A stretch of 64,000 nt of DNA from Kineosporia succinea (GTDB lineage: Bacteria > Actinomycetota > Actinomycetes > Actinomycetales > Kineosporiaceae): positions 3,655,241 to 3,719,240 of the forward strand of contig NZ_JAUSQZ010000001.1 of NCBI RefSeq assembly GCF_030811555.1, read 5' to 3'. A program made the position numbers and the translations under genes. Numbering within the stretch: position 1 is the stretch's first letter; each line of letters opens with the position of its first letter. The notes beneath the pieces are model-generated. The model searched no databases and was not told the origin of the DNA. It saw nothing but the letters and a program-made list of their open reading frames with translations. This document shows positions 40,382 to 52,394 of the stretch, one piece after another.

Positions 40382-42022
40382 GTGACTCCCGACGAACTCT
40401 CCTCCGCGATCCGGGCGAGCCTGGAGGCCGCCGTCGCCGCCGGTGACCTGACCGTCAGCGTCCCCGCCGAGATCCGGGTGGAGCGACCGAAGCAGCGCGA
40501 CCACGGAGACTGGTCCACCAACATCGCCCTGCAGCTCGCGAAGCCGGCGGGCAAGCCGCCGCGCGCGGTCGCGGAGCTGCTGGCGGCCCGTCTGGTCGAG
40601 CTTCCCGGGGTCAAGAGCGCCGACATCGCCGGCCCGGGCTTCCTCAACATCGTGCTCGACACGGCCTCGGCGGCCGAGCTGGTGCGCACGATCGTCGACG
40701 CGGGTTCCGCCTACGGTGAGAACCAGCAGCTCACCGGCACCGTGCTCAACCTCGAGTTCGTCTCCGCCAACCCGACCGGCCCGCTGCACATCGGCCACAC
40801 CCGCTGGGCCGCGCTGGGCGATGCCCTGGCCCGCGTGCTCACGGCCAGTGGCGCCCAGGTCACCCGCGAGTACTACATCAACGACGCCGGCGCCCAGATG
40901 GACCGCTTCGGCGGCTCGATCCTGGCCCGGCTCAAGGGCACCGAGATCCCCGAGGGCGGCTACCACGGCGAGTACGTGGCCGAGCTGGCCGCGAAGGTGC
41001 GCGAGCAGCGTCCCGACATCGACGACCTGCCGCTCGACGAGGCCCTGGTCGTGGCCCGTGAGGTCGGCTACGCCATCCAGCTGGCCGAGAACCGGCAGAC
41101 CCTGAGCGATTTCGGGGTCGAGTTCGACGTCTGGTTCTCCGAGCGCACCCTGCACGACGCCGGTGCGGTCGACGCCGCGGTGGAGCGGCTGCGCGAGCAG
41201 GGCCACGTCGACGACCGCGACGGCGCGATCTGGCTGCGCACGACCGACTTCGGCGACGACAAAGACCGGGTGCTGGTCAAGGCCGACGGCGAGAAGACCT
41301 ACTTCGCCGCCGACGCCGCGTACTGGCTGTCGGTGCGCGACCGGGGTTTCCCGAAGAAGATCTACATGCTCGGCGCCGACCACCACGGCTACGTGCAGCG
41401 GCTCAAGGCGATCGCGGCCTGCGCGGGTGACGATCCGGACACCTCGCTCGAGGTGCTGATCGGCCAGCTCGTCAGCGTGGGCGGCGCCCGGCTGAGCAAG
41501 CGGGCCGGCAACATCATCGAGCTGAAAGACCTGGTCGACTGGCTCGGGGCCGACGCCGTGCGCTACAGCCTGGCCCGCTACCCCGCCGACTCGCCGCTCA
41601 CGCTCGACGGTGAGGTGCTGCAGAAGAAGACGAACGACAACCCGGTCTTCTACGTGCAGTACGCCCACGCCCGGCTCTGCTCGCTGGCCAACCAGGCCCG
41701 TGAACACGGTGTCGACCGTTCGGTGTTCGAGCCGGGTCTGCTCGACCACGCCACCGAGAACGACCTGATCGCCGTGCTGGCACAGTTCCCGGCCGTGGTG
41801 GCCCAGGCCGCCGAGCTGCGTGAACCGCACCGGGTGGCGCGGCATCTCGAGGTCGTGGCCGGGGCGTTCCACAAGTGGTACGACAGCTGCCGGGTCACGC
41901 CGCGGGGAGAAGACCCGATCGAAGACGTGCACCGCACCCGGCTCTGGCTGGCCGAGGCCAGCCGCGTGGTGCTGGCCAACGGCCTGACCCTGCTGGGCGT
42001 GAGCGCGCCCGAGCGAATGTGA
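40382..42022 (+). CDS. argS: Arginyl-tRNA synthetase
   Basis: 546 residues, class I synthetase that charges tRNA-Arg. An N-terminal Add1-type domain (about 1-100, with KPAGKPPRAVAELLA and GPGFLNIVL) is followed by the catalytic fold with VSANPTGPLHIGHTRWAALGDALARVL (HIGH signature) and EYYINDAGAQMDRFG. The later VGGARLSKRAGNII supplies the KMSKS-equivalent. The C-terminal DALR anticodon-binding domain begins near NPVFYVQYAHARL. The GTG at 40382 is followed directly by family-like sequence. It forms the head of argS-lysA and is near the tRNA-Arg gene used by the element. Confidence 0.97.
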   Translation: MTPDELSSAIRASLEAAVAAGDLTVSVPAEIRVERPKQRDHGDWSTNIALQLAKPAGKPPRAVAELLAARLVELPGVKSADIAGPGFLNIVLDTASAAELVRTIVDAGSAYGENQQLTGTVLNLEFVSANPTGPLHIGHTRWAALGDALARVLTASGAQVTREYYINDAGAQMDRFGGSILARLKGTEIPEGGYHGEYVAELAAKVREQRPDIDDLPLDEALVVAREVGYAIQLAENRQTLSDFGVEFDVWFSERTLHDAGAVDAAVERLREQGHVDDRDGAIWLRTTDFGDDKDRVLVKADGEKTYFAADAAYWLSVRDRGFPKKIYMLGADHHGYVQRLKAIAACAGDDPDTSLEVLIGQLVSVGGARLSKRAGNIIELKDLVDWLGADAVRYSLARYPADSPLTLDGEVLQKKTNDNPVFYVQYAHARLCSLANQAREHGVDRSVFEPGLLDHATENDLIAVLAQFPAVVAQAAELREPHRVARHLEVVAGAFHKWYDSCRVTPRGEDPIEDVHRTRLWLAEASRVVLANGLTLLGVSAPERM

Positions 42023-42053
42023 CCTCCCCAGCGTGAGAAAGAGCGGAAACATC

Positions 42054-43484
42054 ATGGGTGCGCACGAGGCGGGCGAGCTCCACAGCCCGGGATACGGTGG
42101 CGTGGCGACGGTTCCGTCGTGGCTGCGACCGCCGGACAACATCAACGACCTGCTGCCGGGGCTGTGGTCGCAGACCGTGCACCGGTCGCACGACGACGGC
42201 TCGCTGCAGATCGGGGGTGTCTCGGTGGCCGCGCTGGCCGCCGAGTTCGGCACCCCGGCCTACATTCTCGACGAGGCCGACTTCCGGGCCCGGGCCGTGG
42301 CCTTCAAGGACGCGTTCGCCTCGGCCTTCGCCGAGGTGGGCGGCGCCGACGTGTACTACGCCGGCAAGGCCTTCCTCTGCACGGCGGTCGCCCGCTGGAT
42401 CGCCGAAGACGGCCTGATGCTCGACACCTGCTCCGGTGGTGAGCTGGCGGTGGCGCTGCGTGCGGGCGTCGAGCCGAAGAACATCGCCCTGCACGGCAAC
42501 AACAAGCTGGAGAGCGAGATCGACCGCGCGGTCGAGGCCGGTGTCGGGCGCATCGTGCTCGACTCGCTGATCGAGATCGACCGCGTCGCCGAGGCGGCCA
42601 CCCGTCACGGCGTGGTGCAGCCGGTGTTCATCCGGGTCACGGTCGGCGTCGAGGCGCACACCCACGAATACGTCTCCACCGCCCACGAAGACCAGAAGTT
42701 CGGTCTCTCCCTGGCCGGAGGCGTCGCGGCCCAGGCGATCGCGAAGGTCCTGGCCAACCCGTCGCTGCGGCTGCTGGGCCTGCACAGCCACATCGGCTCG
42801 CAGATCTTCGACACCCAGGGTTTCGAGGTGGCCGCGCGCCGCCTGCTCGGCCTGCACGCCAGCGTCGAGAAAGACCACGGCGTGGTGCTGCCCGAGATCG
42901 ACCTGGGCGGTGGCTTCGGCATCGCGTACACCAGCCAGCACGACCCGCTCGAGCCGAAGACCCTGGCCGACCAGCTCGCCGAGCTCGTCGTGCGCGAGTG
43001 CCGGGGCCTGGGCATCGCGGTGCCGCGGGTCTCGATCGAGCCCGGCCGGGCCATCGCCGGCCCGAGCACGTTCACGCTCTACCGGGTCGGCACGCTCAAG
43101 GACGTCACCATCGACCACGGAGGCGTGCGCCGCTACGTCTCGGTCGACGGCGGCATGAGCGACAACATCCGCACCGCCCTCTACGACGCCGACTACTCGT
43201 GCACCCTGGCCTCCCGGGCGTCCGACGCCCCGGCCGCGCTCTGCCGGGTGGTCGGAAAGCACTGCGAGAGCGGCGACATCGTGGTGCGCGACGAGTTCCT
43301 GCCGGGTGACCTGGCCCCGGGCGACCTGCTCGCGGTCCCCGGCACCGGTGCGTACTGCCGCAGCATGGCGAGCCAGTACAACCACGTGCCGCGTCCGCCG
43401 GTGGTGGCTGTGCGCGACGGCGTGGCCCGGGTCATCGTGCGCCGCGAGACCGAAGAGGATCTGCTGGCTCTCGACGTCGGCTGA
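42054..43484 (+). CDS. lysA: Diaminopimelate decarboxylase
   Basis: 476 residues from the ATG at 42054; a GTG at 42033 is in frame. A PLP-dependent fold-III decarboxylase making L-lysine from meso-diaminopimelate. It shows FGTPAYILDE, the Schiff-base Lys in VYYAGKAF, HGNNKLESEI, the phosphate-binding GGGFGIAY, EPGRAIAGPS and the C-terminal Cys-containing GKHCESGD-IV with active-site GAYCRSMASQYN. It is 31 bp downstream of argS. A near-perfect hairpin follows the stop. Confidence 0.96.
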   Translation: MGAHEAGELHSPGYGGVATVPSWLRPPDNINDLLPGLWSQTVHRSHDDGSLQIGGVSVAALAAEFGTPAYILDEADFRARAVAFKDAFASAFAEVGGADVYYAGKAFLCTAVARWIAEDGLMLDTCSGGELAVALRAGVEPKNIALHGNNKLESEIDRAVEAGVGRIVLDSLIEIDRVAEAATRHGVVQPVFIRVTVGVEAHTHEYVSTAHEDQKFGLSLAGGVAAQAIAKVLANPSLRLLGLHSHIGSQIFDTQGFEVAARRLLGLHASVEKDHGVVLPEIDLGGGFGIAYTSQHDPLEPKTLADQLAELVVRECRGLGIAVPRVSIEPGRAIAGPSTFTLYRVGTLKDVTIDHGGVRRYVSVDGGMSDNIRTALYDADYSCTLASRASDAPAALCRVVGKHCESGDIVVRDEFLPGDLAPGDLLAVPGTGAYCRSMASQYNHVPRPPVVAVRDGVARVIVRRETEEDLLALDVG

Positions 43485-43491
43485 CGACTCC

Positions 43492-43538
43492 CACCGGGTG
43501 ACGTCCGTGCGGACACGGCGCACGGATGTCACCCGGTG
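43492..43538 (+). terminator. Terminator hairpin after lysA
   Basis: CACCGGGTGACGTCCGTGC (43492-43510) pairs with GCACGGATGTCACCCGGTG (43520-43538), one G-T wobble in 19 bp and a 9-nt loop, 7 bp after the stop. Confidence 0.87.
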
Positions 43539-43684
43539 ATCTTCGTTCCGAGCGCTCCGTGGTGTGACGAGCGTCGCCCGGGCCACCGGTGTTTCGCCCG
43601 GAGTCGTAAATGGCTCATATGGTGCACTGGCGGTCCTCGCCCGGCTCTCGGCGGGGATCGCCAGGAACGGAGATCCCGCACCAC

Positions 43685-44215
43685 ATGAACAGGCTCGGCC
43701 ACCAAGCCGCCGCCCAGGCAACCTGGCTTGGCTACTGCACCTTCGACCGCTTCTACGACAACGGCGAGACGCTCATGATGAGCTGGCAGCACGTGCTGGC
43801 CGGCGCCATCGTGGCCTCGAGCATGTGTGCCGACGACTGGTCTCCCGACGCCGACCAGGGCGGGGTGATGGCGAAGATCATCCCCGGCGGTCACCGCGGT
43901 CCCACCCACATGCCGGAGTTGGTCGCCGGTGTGCTGTTCCTGCTCACCATGGTCGCGGGTGACGATCTCGACTGGTTCGTGCTGGCCGCCGCCGCGGCCT
44001 GGGGGTCGCACCTCTTCGTCGACTTCTTCTGGGGCGGAATCCCGTTCGCGCTCGCCACCCTGGCCGGCAACCGCAAACGCATAGGCTTCAAACTCGATAC
44101 CGGCGGCCCCACCGAGGAAATGGTCACCTGGGGTCTCACGATGGCCGCGTTCCCGCTGGCCTACCTGGCGCTCGGCGGCCCTGTCCCGGTCTCGTTGTCG
44201 TTCTCCTACGCCTGA
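43685..44215 (+). CDS. YdjM/DUF457-like membrane-bound metal-dependent hydrolase
   Basis: 176 residues from the ATG at 43685 (AGGAACGG ahead); a longer frame starts at 43610. Motifs are WQHVLAGAIVASSM, a His/Asp-bearing segment GGHRGPTHMPELVAGVLFLLTMVAG, and WGSHLFVDFFWGGIPF with a further His and Asp. About four membrane helices are present. These resemble the LexA-binding inner-membrane putative hydrolases (DUF457), whose function is unclear. The usual early His is present in HQAAAQ. It is monocistronic between lysA and a regulator. Confidence 0.72.
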   Translation: MNRLGHQAAAQATWLGYCTFDRFYDNGETLMMSWQHVLAGAIVASSMCADDWSPDADQGGVMAKIIPGGHRGPTHMPELVAGVLFLLTMVAGDDLDWFVLAAAAAWGSHLFVDFFWGGIPFALATLAGNRKRIGFKLDTGGPTEEMVTWGLTMAAFPLAYLALGGPVPVSLSFSYA

Positions 44216-44373
44216 AGCCGTAGACGCGGACCGAGGCAAATGAGGGACGCGCCGGCCCCCGGGGCGGTCAGGTCGCCAGAACGACCAGGTCGCCGAGGGT
44301 GACCAGGCAACCAACCGCACCTCGCCATGCATCGTTGACCGACGCGTCCACCATTTGCCCCGATACTGATCCG

Positions 44374-44667
44374 ATGAGCCGACCACCCGCCGGGGTGCCC
44401 CGGGCGATGCGCAGGCTGGGCACCGACCTGGCTACCTGGCGGCGCATCCGGCGGCTCACGGTCGAGGAGCTCTCGCAGCGTTCCGGCGTCGGCGTCGCCA
44501 CCATCACGCGCCTCGAGGCCGGTCGTGGGGCACCCCTCGAACACGTGCTCCGGGTGGCCGCGGCCCTGGGGGTCGGCGAGGTGCTGGCCACGGCCCTCAC
44601 CCCGCGCAACGTGCTGGCTCGCAGCACGCCCGCACCCCCACGTACGTCGAACGGCAACAAGAAATGA
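44374..44667 (+). CDS. XRE-family helix-turn-helix regulator
   Basis: 97 residues from the ATG at 44374. The HTH_3 domain spans about 12-70: LGTDLATWRRIRRLTVEELSQRSGVGVATITRLEAGRGAPLEHVLRVAAALGVGEVL. A Pro/Thr-rich tail follows. No effector domain is present. It lies 60 bp upstream of mutA on the same strand, so it might control the methylmalonyl-CoA mutase operon; nothing in the sequence proves this. Confidence 0.85.
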   Translation: MSRPPAGVPRAMRRLGTDLATWRRIRRLTVEELSQRSGVGVATITRLEAGRGAPLEHVLRVAAALGVGEVLATALTPRNVLARSTPAPPRTSNGNKK

Positions 44668-44727
44668 CGTGACCTTTCTCCGGTGATACGGGTGTGCCCG
44701 GGGTCACCCGCTTCCTAAGCTGAAGGC

Positions 44728-46526
44728 ATGCCGCAGCCGCCGGACGACCTCGCGCTCGCCGCCCTGTTCGAGCCGGCGGTGGCGGGTCAATGGCCGCAAC
44801 TCGTGGCATCCGCACTGGTCAAGGCCCGGCGCCTGGATCCTGACGACGATCCCGCGCGGGCACTGGAACTGCTCAGCAGCACCACCTACGACGGCATCAC
44901 CGTTCGTCCGCTCTACACCGCCGACGATGCGACGACGGACGCGTCGGTCGGCATCCCGGGTGTCTCACCGTTCGTGCGGGGCACGTCGCGCCGCACCCCG
45001 TCGGGCTGGGACGTGCGCCAGCAGCACCCCCACCATCCCGATCCCGCGGTCACCCACGAAGCCGTGATGGCCGACCTGGAGAACGGCGTCACCTCGCTCT
45101 GGCTGAGCGACCCGGCGCCGGGCAGCCTGGCCCGGGTGCTCGACGGGGTGCTGTTCGACGTGGCGCCGGTGGCGCTCGACGCCGGACGGCACACCGAGGC
45201 CCTGGCCGACGAGCTGCTCACCGTCCTGGGTGACGCGCCGGATGCGCGGGGGAACCTCGGGGCCGACCCGATCGGGCTGAGGGCGCGACTCGGTGCACCG
45301 GCCGATCTGGGCGTCCTGGGGCGGCTCGCCCGGCGCTCACCGTTGCGCGCCGTCACCGTCGACGCCACCGGATACCACGACGCCGGTGGCAGCGACGCCC
45401 AGGAGCTCGGGGCCTCGATCGCGACCGGCCTGGCCTACCTGCGGGCACTGACCGATGCCGGGCTGGACATCGGCGCGGCGTTCGGCCAGCTGGAATTCCG
45501 CTACGCCGCGAACGCCGACCAGTTCCTCGTCATCGCCAAACTCCGCGCCGCCCGGCGACTCTGGGCCCGGGTGGCCGAGGTCTGCGGGGTCTCCGGCGCC
45601 GAGGGCGGGCAGCGGCAGCACGTCGTGACCTCCTCGGCCATGATGACCCGCCGCGATCCCTGGGTGAACCTGCTGCGCACCACCCTGGCCGTGTTCGGCG
45701 CCGGGGCGGGCGGCGCCGACAGCATCACCGTGCAGCCCTTCGACGCCGCGATCGGGCGGCCCGACGCGTTCTCCCGCCGCATCGCCCGCAACACCTCGTC
45801 GCTGCTGGTCATGGAGTCCCACCTCGCCCGGGTCACCGATCCGGCCGGTGGCTCCTGGTACGTCGAGCGGCTCACCGACGATCTGGCGAACGCGGCCTGG
45901 GACCAGTTCACCGCGATCGAGGGGCAGGGGGGCATGCTCGCGACGCTGGAGAGCGGGCGGTTCGCCGCCGAGATCGACGAGGTGTGGCAGCAGCGGGCCC
46001 GGAACCTGGCCACGCGTCACGACCCGCTCACCGGCGTGAGCGAGTTCCCGCTCCTGGACGAGATTTCCGTGGTGCGGGAGCCCTGGCCCGAGCGGCCGCC
46101 ACGAGCCGAGGGGGCTCTGCCGGTGCATCGCTACGCGGAGGAGTACGAGGCCCTGCGTGACGCCGCCGACGCCTGCCCGGAGCGGCCGCGGGTGTTCCTG
46201 GCCACGATCGGCCCGGTCGCGGTGCACACCGCCCGGGCCTCGTTCGCCGCCGGCCTCTTCCAGGCCGGAGGGCTCGCCACTCCCTCGGCCGCCGACGGGG
46301 TGAGCTTCGAGGACAGCGGCGCCACCGTCGCCTGCCTGGCCTCCAGCGACAAGGTCTACGCCGAGCAGGCCGAGGCCGTGGCCAGGGAGCTGAAAGAGGC
46401 CGGGGCCCGGCACGTCCTGCTCGCCGGGCGGCCGGGGGACTACGCGGGGGTCGACGGTTACGTGTTCACCGGGGTGGACGCGCTCGCCGTGCTGCGGGAT
46501 CTGCACCGACGGATCGGGGTCGTGTG

Positions 46527-46527
<1 letters not shown>
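44728..46527 (+). CDS. mutA: Methylmalonyl-CoA mutase, small subunit
   Basis: 599 residues. A TIM-barrel mutase-like domain (about 40-430) has [24 protein letters not shown] and the region [32 protein letters not shown] through [39 protein letters not shown] degenerate C-terminal cobalamin-like domain (about 480-599) lacks the DxHxxG motif. In the heterodimer with MutB this subunit is structural. It overlaps mutB by 1 nt (TGATG). The pathway is propionyl-CoA/methylmalonyl-CoA to succinyl-CoA interconversion. Confidence 0.95.
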
Positions 46528-48665
<2,138 letters not shown>

Positions 48666-48670
48666 CCGAC

Positions 48671-48937
48671 ATGGCTGACGTCTGTACCCATCTCGACACG
48701 ATCCACGACGTGACCCCCAGCGCGGAGGGCTGCGAGGACTGCCTCAAGACCGGTGGTACCTGGGTGCACCTGCGCCTGTGCCGCGAGTGCGGGCACATGG
48801 GCTGTTGCGACTCCTCGCCGTCCAAGCACGCCACGGCGCACTTCCACGCGACCGAGCACCCGATCGTGCAGTCCGCCGAGCCCGGTGAGGACTGGCTGTG
48901 GTGCTTCCCCGACCAGGTGGCCTTCGAGCTCGGATGA
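48671..48937 (+). CDS. UBP-type zinc finger protein
   Basis: 88 residues. [61 protein letters not shown] contains the Cys/His ligands of a ZnF-UBP domain (CxH, CxxC, CxxCGHxGCC, HxxxH types). In bacteria this small stand-alone form is of unknown function. It lies inside the mut operon, 5 bp after mutB and overlapping meaB by ATGA, so it is co-expressed with B12 mutase maturation genes. It may bind a Gly-Gly-type C-terminus, by analogy with eukaryotic homologues only. Confidence 0.85.
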   Translation: MADVCTHLDTIHDVTPSAEGCEDCLKTGGTWVHLRLCRECGHMGCCDSSPSKHATAHFHATEHPIVQSAEPGEDWLWCFPDQVAFELG

Positions 48938-49908
48938 AGCCACCGTTCGACCTGGGGGAGGCGGCCGGGCGGATCCGCGCGGGGGAGAGGGCCTGGATCG
49001 CCCGGGCCATCACCCTGGTCGAGTCGAGCCGCCCCGACCACCGCCGGGCGGCCCAGTCGCTGCTGGCCGACCTGGCCTCCGGCTCCTCGGGGCTGCCCCT
49101 GACCACGCGGGTGGGCATCAGCGGGGTGCCGGGGGCGGGCAAGTCCACGTTCATCGACGCGCTCGGCGGGCGGCTGATCGACGAGGGGCACGCGGTGGCG
49201 GTGCTGGCGGTCGACCCGTCGTCGTCGCGCACGGGCGGCAGCATCCTCGGCGACAAGACCCGGATGACGCGTCTGGCCGCCGACCCGAAGGCGTTCGTGC
49301 GGCCGTCACCGAGTGCGGGGACGCTGGGCGGCGTGGCCCGCGCGACCCGTGAGGCCATGGTGGTGCTGGAGGCCGCGGGGTACGACGTAGTGATCGTGGA
49401 GACCGTGGGGGTGGGGCAGTCCGAGGTCGCCGTGGCCGACATGGTGGACACCTTCCTGCTGCTCACGCTGGCCCGCGCGGGAGATCAGCTGCAGGGCATC
49501 AAGAAGGGCGTGCTCGAGCTCGCCGACGTGATCGCGGTGAACAAGGCCGACGGCTCGCACGCGGCCGAGGCCTGGCGGACGGCGCGGGAACTCGGCGGTG
49601 CGCTGCGGCTGCTGGGCTCCGCCGACGACGTGCCGGTGCTGACCTGCTCGGCCCTGGAGGGTTCCGGGCTGGACGAGGTGTGGGCCCAGGTGGTGCGGCA
49701 CCGTTCGGCGTCCGACCTGGTGGACCGGCGGCGGCGGCAGCTGATCGGGTGGACCTGGGCGATGGTGCGCGACACGCTGCTCGACGAACTGCGCGAGTCG
49801 CCGGCCGTGCGGGCGGTCACGCCGTCGCTCGAGGCGCGGGTGCTGTCCGGTGAGCTCACGCCGGGGGCGGCGGCCGAGCAGATTCTGGGAGCGCTTCGAG
49901 GGGCTTGA
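48934..49908 (+). CDS. meaB: Methylmalonyl-CoA mutase G-protein chaperone
   Basis: 324 residues from the ATG at 48934. It is a MeaB/ArgK P-loop GTPase: Walker [10 protein letters not shown], the switch region [22 protein letters not shown], Walker [21 protein letters not shown], base-specificity NKADG, and a C-terminal dimerisation arm. It protects and reloads the mutase with adenosylcobalamin. Position at the end of mutA-mutB agrees. An upstream extension of the frame overlaps the zinc-finger gene and is not used. Confidence 0.95.
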   Translation: MKPPFDLGEAAGRIRAGERAWIARAITLVESSRPDHRRAAQSLLADLASGSSGLPLTTRVGISGVPGAGKSTFIDALGGRLIDEGHAVAVLAVDPSSSRTGGSILGDKTRMTRLAADPKAFVRPSPSAGTLGGVARATREAMVVLEAAGYDVVIVETVGVGQSEVAVADMVDTFLLLTLARAGDQLQGIKKGVLELADVIAVNKADGSHAAEAWRTARELGGALRLLGSADDVPVLTCSALEGSGLDEVWAQVVRHRSASDLVDRRRRQLIGWTWAMVRDTLLDELRESPAVRAVTPSLEARVLSGELTPGAAAEQILGALRGA

Positions 49909-50112
49909 GGACGCTCCGGTCGGCTCGGGCGCTCGGGTCACCGGGATCGTGTTCCGGGTCGGGCGCCCGATGCGTCAGGTACGGCGGGCGAGAGTTCACC
50001 GATCGGCCGGCCGCGACCCACCGGGACTTCCCCGTGCCCCGGCGACCACCACGTCCACCAGCAGAGGGTTGCTCTCAAGCTGGTCACAGCCGGTACCTGT
50101 GAGAATGCGGGT

Positions 50113-51585
50113 ATGAGTTCCGAGCACGGCTGGCGGTTCGACGCCGCCGCGGCCCCGCACCGGCTGCTGCCGTCCGTGCGGGCCCGGTCCACGGTGTCGG
50201 CGGTCGTGGTGCTGGCGCTCGCGCTGACCCTGGCCGGCGGCCTGATCTTCTACGTGCTGCAGCGCAGCCTGATCGGGGGCCTCAACCGGGCCGCCGACGT
50301 GCGCGTCAACGAGGTCGCGGGGCAGCTCGAGCTGCTCGGCGAGGGCGAGCTCGACGACTACCTGAAGAAGCGGCAGAGCCAGCGCGACGGCCAGTGGGTG
50401 CAGGTGCTCAAGGGCGACGCGGTGGTCTCCAGCTCGACCTACGACACCCGGCAGGGCCCGATCACCGGCATCCGCCCGGCCGACGGCGAGACCGTGCGCG
50501 AAGAGGCCGGGCCGCTCAAGATTCTCGACACCAACCGGCCGTTCCTCGTGGTCACCCGGGGCATCGAGTACAACGGCGAGACCGACACGATCATCGTGGC
50601 CACGTTCCTGTCCGGCCAGCGTGACACCGTGATGAAGATGCTCGGGGTGCTCGGGGTCTCGTTCCCGCTGCTCCTGGCGGGGCTGGGCGGGCTGGTCTGG
50701 GTGATGATGGGCCGCGCCCTGCGCCCGGTCGAGCAGATCCGCTCCCGGGTCGCCGCCATCGACGAGCGCGAACTGGCCGAACGGGTGCCGATCCCGCCGA
50801 CCCGCGACGAGGTGGCGGCGCTCGCGGTCACCATGAACGAGATGCTCGACCGGTTGCAGACGGCCCAGCAGGCCCAGCGCCAGTTCGTCTCGGACGCCAG
50901 CCACGAGCTGCGCAGCCCGCTGGCCACGCTCTCGGCCACGCTCGACGTGGTCGACTCCGACGTCACCGGCCGGGCCTGGGCCGAGCTGCGTCCCGTGCTG
51001 CGCACCGAGACCGAGCGGATGGGCGTGCTGGTGCAGAACCTGCTGCTGCTCGCCCGCGCCGACGACCAGGGCCTGAAGATCGTGTCGGTCGAGGTGGACC
51101 TCGACGACCTGGTGATGGAGGAGGCCCGGCGGCTGCGCACGTCGTCGTCGCTGGACGTGCCGCTGTCGGTGGTGCCGGTGCGCATCCTGGGCGACCCGTA
51201 CAAGCTCGGCCAGGTGCTGCGGAACCTCGTCGACAACGCCGCCCGCTACGCGCAGGGCACGGTCGCGCTGTCGATGGCGGTGTCCGGTTCGACGGCCCTG
51301 GTGATGGTGGACGACGACGGGCCGGGTATCGCCCCGAACGACCGCGACCGGGTCTTCGAGCGTTTCGTGCGGCTGGACGAGAGCCGCGACCGGGCCAGCG
51401 GGGGTGCGGGCCTGGGGCTGCCGATCGTGCGGGAGGTGGTGCGCGGGCACGGCGGGGAGGTGGCGCTGGGCGCTTCGCCCTACGGGGGCGCACGTTTCCA
51501 GGTGCAGCTGCCGATCACGATCGAGCTGGGGCCGCTGCCCGGCGACACCGGGGAGATCCCGGTCCAGCCGATCGAGGCGCCCTAG
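50113..51585 (+). CDS. Sensor histidine kinase (OmpR-type system)
   Basis: 490 residues. TM1 at about 27-49, an extracytoplasmic sensor of about 125 residues, TM2 at about 176-199, and HAMP around 200-252. HisKA has the phospho-acceptor His264 in FVSDASHELRSPLATLSAT. HATPase shows NLVDNAARYAQGT (N box), DDDGPGI (G1) and GGAGLGLPIVREVVRGHGG (G2). The signal is unknown. Unusually its cognate-looking regulator lies downstream on the opposite strand and their stop codons interlock in CTAG at 51582-51585. Confidence 0.94.
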   Translation: MSSEHGWRFDAAAAPHRLLPSVRARSTVSAVVVLALALTLAGGLIFYVLQRSLIGGLNRAADVRVNEVAGQLELLGEGELDDYLKKRQSQRDGQWVQVLKGDAVVSSSTYDTRQGPITGIRPADGETVREEAGPLKILDTNRPFLVVTRGIEYNGETDTIIVATFLSGQRDTVMKMLGVLGVSFPLLLAGLGGLVWVMMGRALRPVEQIRSRVAAIDERELAERVPIPPTRDEVAALAVTMNEMLDRLQTAQQAQRQFVSDASHELRSPLATLSATLDVVDSDVTGRAWAELRPVLRTETERMGVLVQNLLLLARADDQGLKIVSVEVDLDDLVMEEARRLRTSSSLDVPLSVVPVRILGDPYKLGQVLRNLVDNAARYAQGTVALSMAVSGSTALVMVDDDGPGIAPNDRDRVFERFVRLDESRDRASGGAGLGLPIVREVVRGHGGEVALGASPYGGARFQVQLPITIELGPLPGDTGEIPVQPIEAP

Positions 51586-52259
51586 CCGCCCGTCGTCGAG
51601 AGCCGGTAGCCCATGCCGCGCACGGTCTCGATGGCCTTGCGGTCGAACGGGGCGTCGATCTTGCGGCGCAGGTAGCGCACGTAGACCTCGACCACGTTCG
51701 GGTCACCGTCGAAGGCCGGGTCCCAGACGCCCTCCAGGATCTCGCTCTTCGTCACGACGTCACCCTTGTGCCGCATGAGGAACTCGAGCAGGCCGTACTC
51801 GCGTGGGGTCAGGCTGATCTCCTGGCCGGCCCGCTCGACGCGACGCCGCACCGGGTCGAGGGTGAGATCGCCGCAGGCCAGCACCACGGGGCGCTCCGGG
51901 GCGCCGCGGCGGATCAGGGCCCGCAGCCGCGCCACCAGCACGATGAAACTGAAAGGTTTTGTGAGGTAGTCGTCGGCGCCCAGGTCGAATGCGTCGGTCT
52001 GGTCGTAATCGCCATCCTTTGCGGTGAGCATCAGCACCGGCGTCCAGATCTCCCGCCGGCGCAGCTCGGTGAGCACCTGATACCCGTTGCCCCGCGGCAG
52101 CATGATGTCCAGAACGATGGCGTCGAAACGCTTTTCGGTGGCGGCCCAGAGGGCGTCCTGGCCGTTGTGGGCCATCTCGACGACGAAACCCTCGTCGGTG
52201 AGCCCCCGACGGATCGTCTCAGCCAGTGGACGCTCGTCGTCGACGATCAGTACCCGCAC
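51582..52259 (-). CDS. OmpR/PhoB-family response regulator
   Basis: 225 residues. The receiver domain has the acidic pair DD at 7-8, phospho-acceptor D51 in VLDIMLP, T79 and K101 in LTKPFSF. The winged-helix output domain (about 125-222) has LTPREYGLLEFLMRHKGDVVTKSEILEGVW and VEVYVRYLRRKID. It probably pairs with the convergent kinase at 50113-51585, since no other kinase is near. It would be transcribed from its own promoter between this gene and hom. Confidence 0.95.
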   Translation of the reverse strand: MRVLIVDDERPLAETIRRGLTDEGFVVEMAHNGQDALWAATEKRFDAIVLDIMLPRGNGYQVLTELRRREIWTPVLMLTAKDGDYDQTDAFDLGADDYLTKPFSFIVLVARLRALIRRGAPERPVVLACGDLTLDPVRRRVERAGQEISLTPREYGLLEFLMRHKGDVVTKSEILEGVWDPAFDGDPNVVEVYVRYLRRKIDAPFDRKAIETVRGMGYRLSTTGG

Positions 52260-52394
52260 GGTCCTCCTCGGTCAGACCTGCCAAGATACTTGCCAGGACG
52301 GCGCTCGGCCGGGTGAACTCAGCAGGTTCTCAGGCCACATGGTGGCCCGTCATTCTCACATGTCGAGACAAATCACACGAGTCAGGGAGTCACG

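Noticed and set aside
40310-43721. Two 600-codon minus-strand open frames
   Set aside because: They are antisense to argS and lysA, which carry full family signatures.
44216-44727. Cobalamin riboswitch upstream of mutA
   Set aside because: No B12-box-like conserved segment was seen, and the space is mostly taken by the XRE regulator gene.
52260-52394. Threonine attenuator (leader peptide) before hom
   Set aside because: No Thr/Ile-rich short ORF with a competing hairpin pair was visible.
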